Source: a virus
Reading direction: 5' to 3' (one strand)
IMG/VR virus record: IMGVR_UViG_3300032286_001388
Location: 1 to 37,403 of that record
DNA length: 37,403 nt
Part shown: piece after piece, positions 35,601 to 37,403 of the stretch
Numbering within the stretch: the stretch's first letter is position 1
How the letters are laid out: every line of letters begins with the position of its first letter
Notes under the pieces: model-generated
Databases searched by the model: none
Seen by the model: the letters and a program-made list of their open reading frames with translations, nothing else
What the model was told of the DNA's origin: nothing
Position numbers and translations under genes: made by a program

Positions 35601-37403
35601 CTTGTTGCCAGCACCCCCGGAAACAGATTGACTGTGTATCCTGGCACGTCTGGCACTGCTTTCGCTGACATTGGATTTGAAACCTATGTTTACACACAGA
35701 CCATACGCAGTCCTAATCCCAGTGATTATGCTTATTTTGGATCGACTATCAGTGTAGACAGTTCGGCTGTGAATCTAGTGATTGGTGCTTACAATGGCAA
35801 CATTTATAGACCTGTCATATTCGACAGTGGCCAAACTTACTTTGATGACCGCAGCACGACTTTCTTCTCACCGGTGTTCAACAGTGGAGTGGCCTATACA
35901 TTTGATTTTCTACCCAGCGCCAATGGCAGCATAACTAATCCAGGCAAATTTGTATTCGGACAACAGATCTATGACAGTGAGGTGGTCAGCAACGACCAAT
36001 TCAGCCTGGGCATGAGCTATCGCAATGGTCGGCTGTTGGTTGGAGCACCCGGCAATGATTTTGGAGACAGCAGTTTGAATTATGGGCTGGTCAGCGTGTT
36101 CAATAATCCCGATAATTTGCCCAGCTGGAAGGTCATACATCTACAAACACCCGTGGTCAAAATTGATCAAATCAACAGCGTGTTCATGTATGATCGTTTG
36201 ACCAACAATGTTCAAACTTATTTTGATTTTATCAATCCTTTGCAAGGCAAGATTCTAGGAGTGGCACGCAGAAACATTGACTACATTGGTGCTGTGGATC
36301 CTGCTGAATACAATCAAGGGCCTATACACAACAACGGCAACAGCTGGGCACAAGAGCATGTGGGCGAAATCTGGTGGGACACTGACACAGTGAGATTTAT
36401 AGATCCCAATCAAGACAGCATAACCTATGCCAGCCGCAGATGGGGACAAGTATTTCCAGGATCTCGGATAGATATCTATCAGTGGGTGCGTAGTTCTGTT
36501 CTTCCTGTGAGTTACACAGGACCCGGTATCCCTCTAAGCACAGTCAGTTATACCATAACCAGCAAGCTGAATCAATACAACATATTTGAAACCATTTACT
36601 ATTTCTGGGTGCGTGGTATCACGACCATTGATATACCTGCTGGAAAAACTCTAAGCCCAGTGGGCATCGCTGGTTATATCGAAAACCCACGTGGCAGTGG
36701 AATACCTTATATAGCTCCTATCAATGGCAGCACAGTGGCCATCTACAATGCACTGGGAATAATCAGTGCTGCTGACACTATCTTGCACATTGAATTTGAT
36801 CAACAGTTGACATCGGCCAACATACATCAAGAATATCAGCTCATCGCTGATGGTCGTGCCGACAGTTTTCTTAATGATACCTTGTATCTCAAACTACTGG
36901 ACAGTTTCTGCGGCAGCAATCTGTCTGGCGCCAATGTTCCAGATCCCTTGTTGAGTCCACCGGAACAATATGGGGTGCAGTTCCGTCCCAGACAAAGCAT
37001 GTTTGTAGACAGATTTGGTGCGCTTGAAAACTATTTAGAACGTTGTAATAATATATTTAAACTGTATCCCATTGTTGAATCACGCAATCTCAGTCTGTTG
37101 AACAGCAGTGAACCAGAACCTGCAGCAGGTTCGGGTGCCTGGAACAAGCGTGTGGCCAACCTTGAAGAGCTTAGTTTCCAAAACTTATCAATCGTGCCCT
37201 TGGGCTACAAATATCTTGTGGTATCTGACAGCGGCCAAAATGGCCTGTGGACCATATATGAACTAGCGCAAGGTGAGACCCTGGCCATACGCATCTTAAA
37301 TCTGGTGCGGGTGCAAAATTACGATACCCGTAACTATTGGTACACCATAGATTGGTATCGTGCCGACTACAACAGCACCATAACTCCTGCGGCCGAAGTG
37401 ATC
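26646..37403 (+). CDS. Giant baseplate/tail structural protein, gp7-position, C terminus outside the window
   Basis: Open from ATG at 26646 to the window edge: at least 3586 codons. The start overlaps the gp6 stop (TGATG), and GGAG lies seven bases before it. The N terminus (RSVDFLPEIFQTPVNKQFLA) matches the very large virion proteins after gp6 in marine T4-like phages, the place of T4 gp7. Modules seen: two cupredoxin-like beta domains (about residues 180-300 and 300-370) with LTLVRGNTYIFNL and GTVTFVVPQDAP but without copper ligands; a W-x5-Y-x2-GD-x2-LYKNTYW segment near 1880-1920 resembling carbohydrate-binding family 5/12; and six FG-GAP-like repeats between about 2290 and 3155. The block GEIWWDTDTVRFIDPNQ near 3240 looks conserved. 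I infer a wedge or peripheral baseplate protein with adhesion functions. Frame continuity was spot-checked at several points, not at every codon. Confidence 0.88.
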   Translation, partial: MARVRSVDFLPEIFQTPVNKQFLAATLDQLIQEPAFQKTQGFVGRRVGPGVNANDRYVIEPTKSRNEYQLEPGVVGIEPESTKIQDVITYPGIGDALALQGAFTNNADRLYTSEYYAWDPFVDFDKFVNYQQYYWLPNGPLEVDVSATEIPLTDNYVVTRANGVYTFSGVAGDNPQLTLARGGTYTFQVAQNNKETVNYRVTNAGISAYVIDYENNPTLTLVRGNTYIFNLSLNGIFPFYIKTQASLGNVNTYDTGVTNNGATAGTVTFVVPQDAPNVLYYSSSTQFNMRGTINIIDAVAGTGPGFWIQASPGVNGRLPVTPNISSRDVLGVTNNGEDLGTVTFNVPSSTAQEFYYTLPDLGPVSLITDLEFDQINGQPVSTFINTYNGIDDISDLNGRTLVFQYTANGWGVVPPEDRYNIWRITYVTVLNIEYIQLVNFTPVNNLEKFKIQYGTVYASTSWYKTNQGIFQQIPLLTAVQDVLYYQDATDPEIFGIIRLVDQQAGIEDSTLVTQTNPVLNIDSILGKKNYTSPNGVIFTNGLKVIFRGVVEPSSYTNNAYYVEGVGIAIQLLPVTDFVVPEPYVDEEFVLLNFEDSTLVAPPKPDYITINRASPDLNPWSRSNRWFHVDVINYSYEQNNTVPVLDNLSRGRRPILEFQAGTKLYDFGTQGKQPINIIDFQITDALSNINGTIGYGIDGYNFVQGTRVIFAADTNPNVRNKIYEVEFITPDTIPPLITQPIINLVPAADADVLLNQSTVCLSGNTLRGESFYYDGVTWIRAQEKYAVNQAPLFDVYDGAGISFGNRAKYPSSTFVGSKLLSYANGSGAPDPVLGYALKYLNLSNIGDIVFDNNLYTDTFIYVTNNVSTTNPVSDGHIRRYSNRVDFSREIGWQTAVTPSLVRQQFRFSYDGLPFKLDIAVATNNVVPAVQMFINDQFISIDKYTVQVTGSVTTVTLVDTYVIGDIIELDVLSDQVSSQGFYVVPINLENNPLNANSPNFTLGTVRSHYNSIGENLLALQGPINGANNTRDLGNIVPYGLQILQQSSPLTLAGYFARNLEYDIYGAIEYNSREYIKYKNLLLQTVIQNDYTNLSVSETLDRAISYITQGRTDINPFYWSDMLASNPIYTQTLTEITPITVNVFDTVQSYDFTSANFKALLVYFTRGEDTVLLTRNIDYTVSTEGPTITVILPLQTGDIIDIREYSNTAGNFCPNTPTKMGLYPKYLPRIFVDTGYLTPTTVIQGHDGSITVAFGDIRDQVLLEFEKRIYDNLKTDDNPIPLTAEDVIPGAFRTTDYSLTEITTILGQSFLSWVGWNKLDYKTQDYIAANAFTWNYSSSGSKLTNGSINNLSESNLLGAWRGIYRYFYDTTSPDTSPWEMLGFTEQPAWWETRYGPAPYTSDNLVLWDDLELGLVADPVAPYIRPNYARPGLTKVIPVGTEGQLLPPSLSVMGQTDPTSYVKSWVVGDGGPVEYSWSASSSYPFAIMRLLALTRPAEFFSLFADRDLYKFNAEYGQYLYNDRYRLDASGIQIYGSLDTRISNNETITGVSKASYINWIVDYNQQLGKNSTIALTVALQNLDVRLCYRMASFTNKQYLKIYTEKSSPNSQNSSLLLPDESYNLLLYKNQPFADITYSAVIVERVSTGYAVYGYSNSQPYFNIYASASNGLLQTVSGGGASVRVPAQYTSTVVQIPYGYVLTNTAMVVDFILSYGAYLTSLGLIFDDRYNGYELNWNQMAQEFLYFSQQGWNTGTLINLNPSATKITAYRAGAVVDIIESLTPENMLLDQNRTTFPTRDLIIQREGNTFSATSTNNQTISYLKLRFVNYEHMVVLDNVSIFADLLYDPVTSARQYRVRIIGATTTDWNGQLDAQGFILNNDNVQEWQSNRKYTKGDIVLYKNTYWSAQTIVQPKRLFDYNDWVKSDYQLIQQGLLPNIANKADQLANSYNTYGANLERDNDLLSYGLIGFRPRQYMTSLNLDDVSQVNIYQQFLGTKGTTRAAELFTRADLGKESGEYKIYENWAVLAGTYGANANRSFFELRLNEDRLQSNPSTIQLVLPQQPSDADQTFLLSDIWRESYKITSTDVLPTTNEFNGDAALPSAGYVNINDIDITVFSLDDPATLAQNIESIGRGTLIWVAKVNSYDWNVYRCERVTGVITQLTDNLNETSVATFNAAHGLSVGDLIIIRYFNDSINGVYRVLSIPGIQQIVIAFNFGNTNQTVITGTGLAFYLQTARVVQASDVVNLPYSKELVPGAKVWVDDNGQGQWTVLQKQNPFTIFDRLLTDPLVPNSRYGYSITQSNDNFAAIVGAPDVNNGAGSLYAYRRNIINNYEFNIELTLDAIDVVGLGNAVAFGNLTWSVAGASASRSGTGYALVLYLVPGSNDYIYSQLLLAPDQNFAPTGFGTDVAISTNERWMYISAPGADRVYAYALIEVETQTSVYLTDGITNTFNYSNNIQIDPAYPEQLTVALENLINGINVDLTFAVNYSITATDVVLNTTPSAGLRLTITRRKAVALDDETYYGVFPNLATGSGLNAAFTVNVKRGVYFPTLLVAGVGYNIGDTLTIFGTVIGGLTPANDLVITVTSTSGSGAIVSFSQTGSGIGTQTDFSLTPFLYTATNIESFTVIVNGQLQRPHIDYEFNNDSNLITQDLTFLTVPPVGATISVRASDYWQYVSTLTPPGSVVNADYGASITTSTDGRQILIGAPRADAVGVSRAGTVYAYDRSVYRFLVTDTSILTYVIPGTFTEPVFVSLNDVFLTNTNQYINGQFSVVGSDIVLSSAVSLTVGDVIEIETNQFNLIQTISAQEPFDESRFGAALQLCNTDCSLYTGSPLASVDHPQEGLVQRNVNQSRVYGVITSTIANPALTAGNTLRINNTLVTVPVSPNNTIAGLVDAINTAAIPNVIASSTPNLELPGDGITKIFDVGSIYSAAESYTVLVYVDDTAQVENVNYTYNSITQQIIFIVAPGFGQVITVVSGRMVLNTVNLVASTPGNRLTVYPGTSGTAFADIGFETYVYTQTIRSPNPSDYAYFGSTISVDSSAVNLVIGAYNGNIYRPVIFDSGQTYFDDRSTTFFSPVFNSGVAYTFDFLPSANGSITNPGKFVFGQQIYDSEVVSNDQFSLGMSYRNGRLLVGAPGNDFGDSSLNYGLVSVFNNPDNLPSWKVIHLQTPVVKIDQINSVFMYDRLTNNVQTYFDFINPLQGKILGVARRNIDYIGAVDPAEYNQGPIHNNGNSWAQEHVGEIWWDTDTVRFIDPNQDSITYASRRWGQVFPGSRIDIYQWVRSSVLPVSYTGPGIPLSTVSYTITSKLNQYNIFETIYYFWVRGITTIDIPAGKTLSPVGIAGYIENPRGSGIPYIAPINGSTVAIYNALGIISAADTILHIEFDQQLTSANIHQEYQLIADGRADSFLNDTLYLKLLDSFCGSNLSGANVPDPLLSPPEQYGVQFRPRQSMFVDRFGALENYLERCNNIFKLYPIVESRNLSLLNSSEPEPAAGSGAWNKRVANLEELSFQNLSIVPLGYKYLVVSDSGQNGLWTIYELAQGETLAIRILNLVRVQNYDTRNYWYTIDWYRADYNSTITPAAEVI

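Overview
The window is a fragment of the genome of a T4-like contractile-tailed phage (a myovirus), most like the marine and freshwater T4-like phages. This rests on an almost continuous set of recognisable T4 core genes: portal (gp20), baseplate hub assembly proteins (gp26/gp51 type), gp46/gp47 recombination nuclease, late sigma factor gp55, and baseplate proteins gp48-like, gp53, gp5, gp25 and gp6. They are followed by a giant virion protein that runs off the right edge. There are no host genes, tRNAs or integration genes. The host cannot be named from this sequence.

Layout. (1) Bases 1-4490, minus strand: start of a prohead-core-like gene, a 73-residue protein, portal gp20, and a tape-measure-like protein with a zinc peptidase domain. 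(2) 4517-5568, plus strand: gp26-like and gp51-like hub assembly genes. (3) 5530-5953, minus strand: no long gene, but a dense run of hairpins that looks like a structured RNA, plus a possible 27-codon ORF. (4) 5954-14069, minus strand: a tight operon running gp55, radical SAM 3, gp47, radical SAM 2, gp46, radical SAM 1, GIY-YIG nuclease. (5) 14183-37403, plus strand: the baseplate operon.

Regulation. A nonamer close to the T4 late promoter box (TATAAATA) occurs just upstream of at least seven genes or operons, and the window also encodes the matching late sigma factor, gp55. For four of these genes a Shine-Dalgarno-like sequence or ordinary leader follows the box. For three (portal, tape measure, 73-residue protein) the box is so close to the ATG that the transcript would begin at or next to the start codon, which predicts leaderless late mRNAs.

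The most unusual content is the set of three radical SAM enzymes alternating with the gp55/gp47/gp46 genes. All three carry the same auxiliary cysteine pattern (C, CC, C-x2/3-C), but it lies before the catalytic core in two proteins and after it in the third. The second notable element is the hairpin-rich region after the GIY-YIG gene. The virion genes also show modular additions: an M15-type peptidase in the tape measure, a peptide repeat shared between two baseplate genes, a calcium-loop motif in gp6, and FG-GAP and chitin-binding-like modules in the giant protein.
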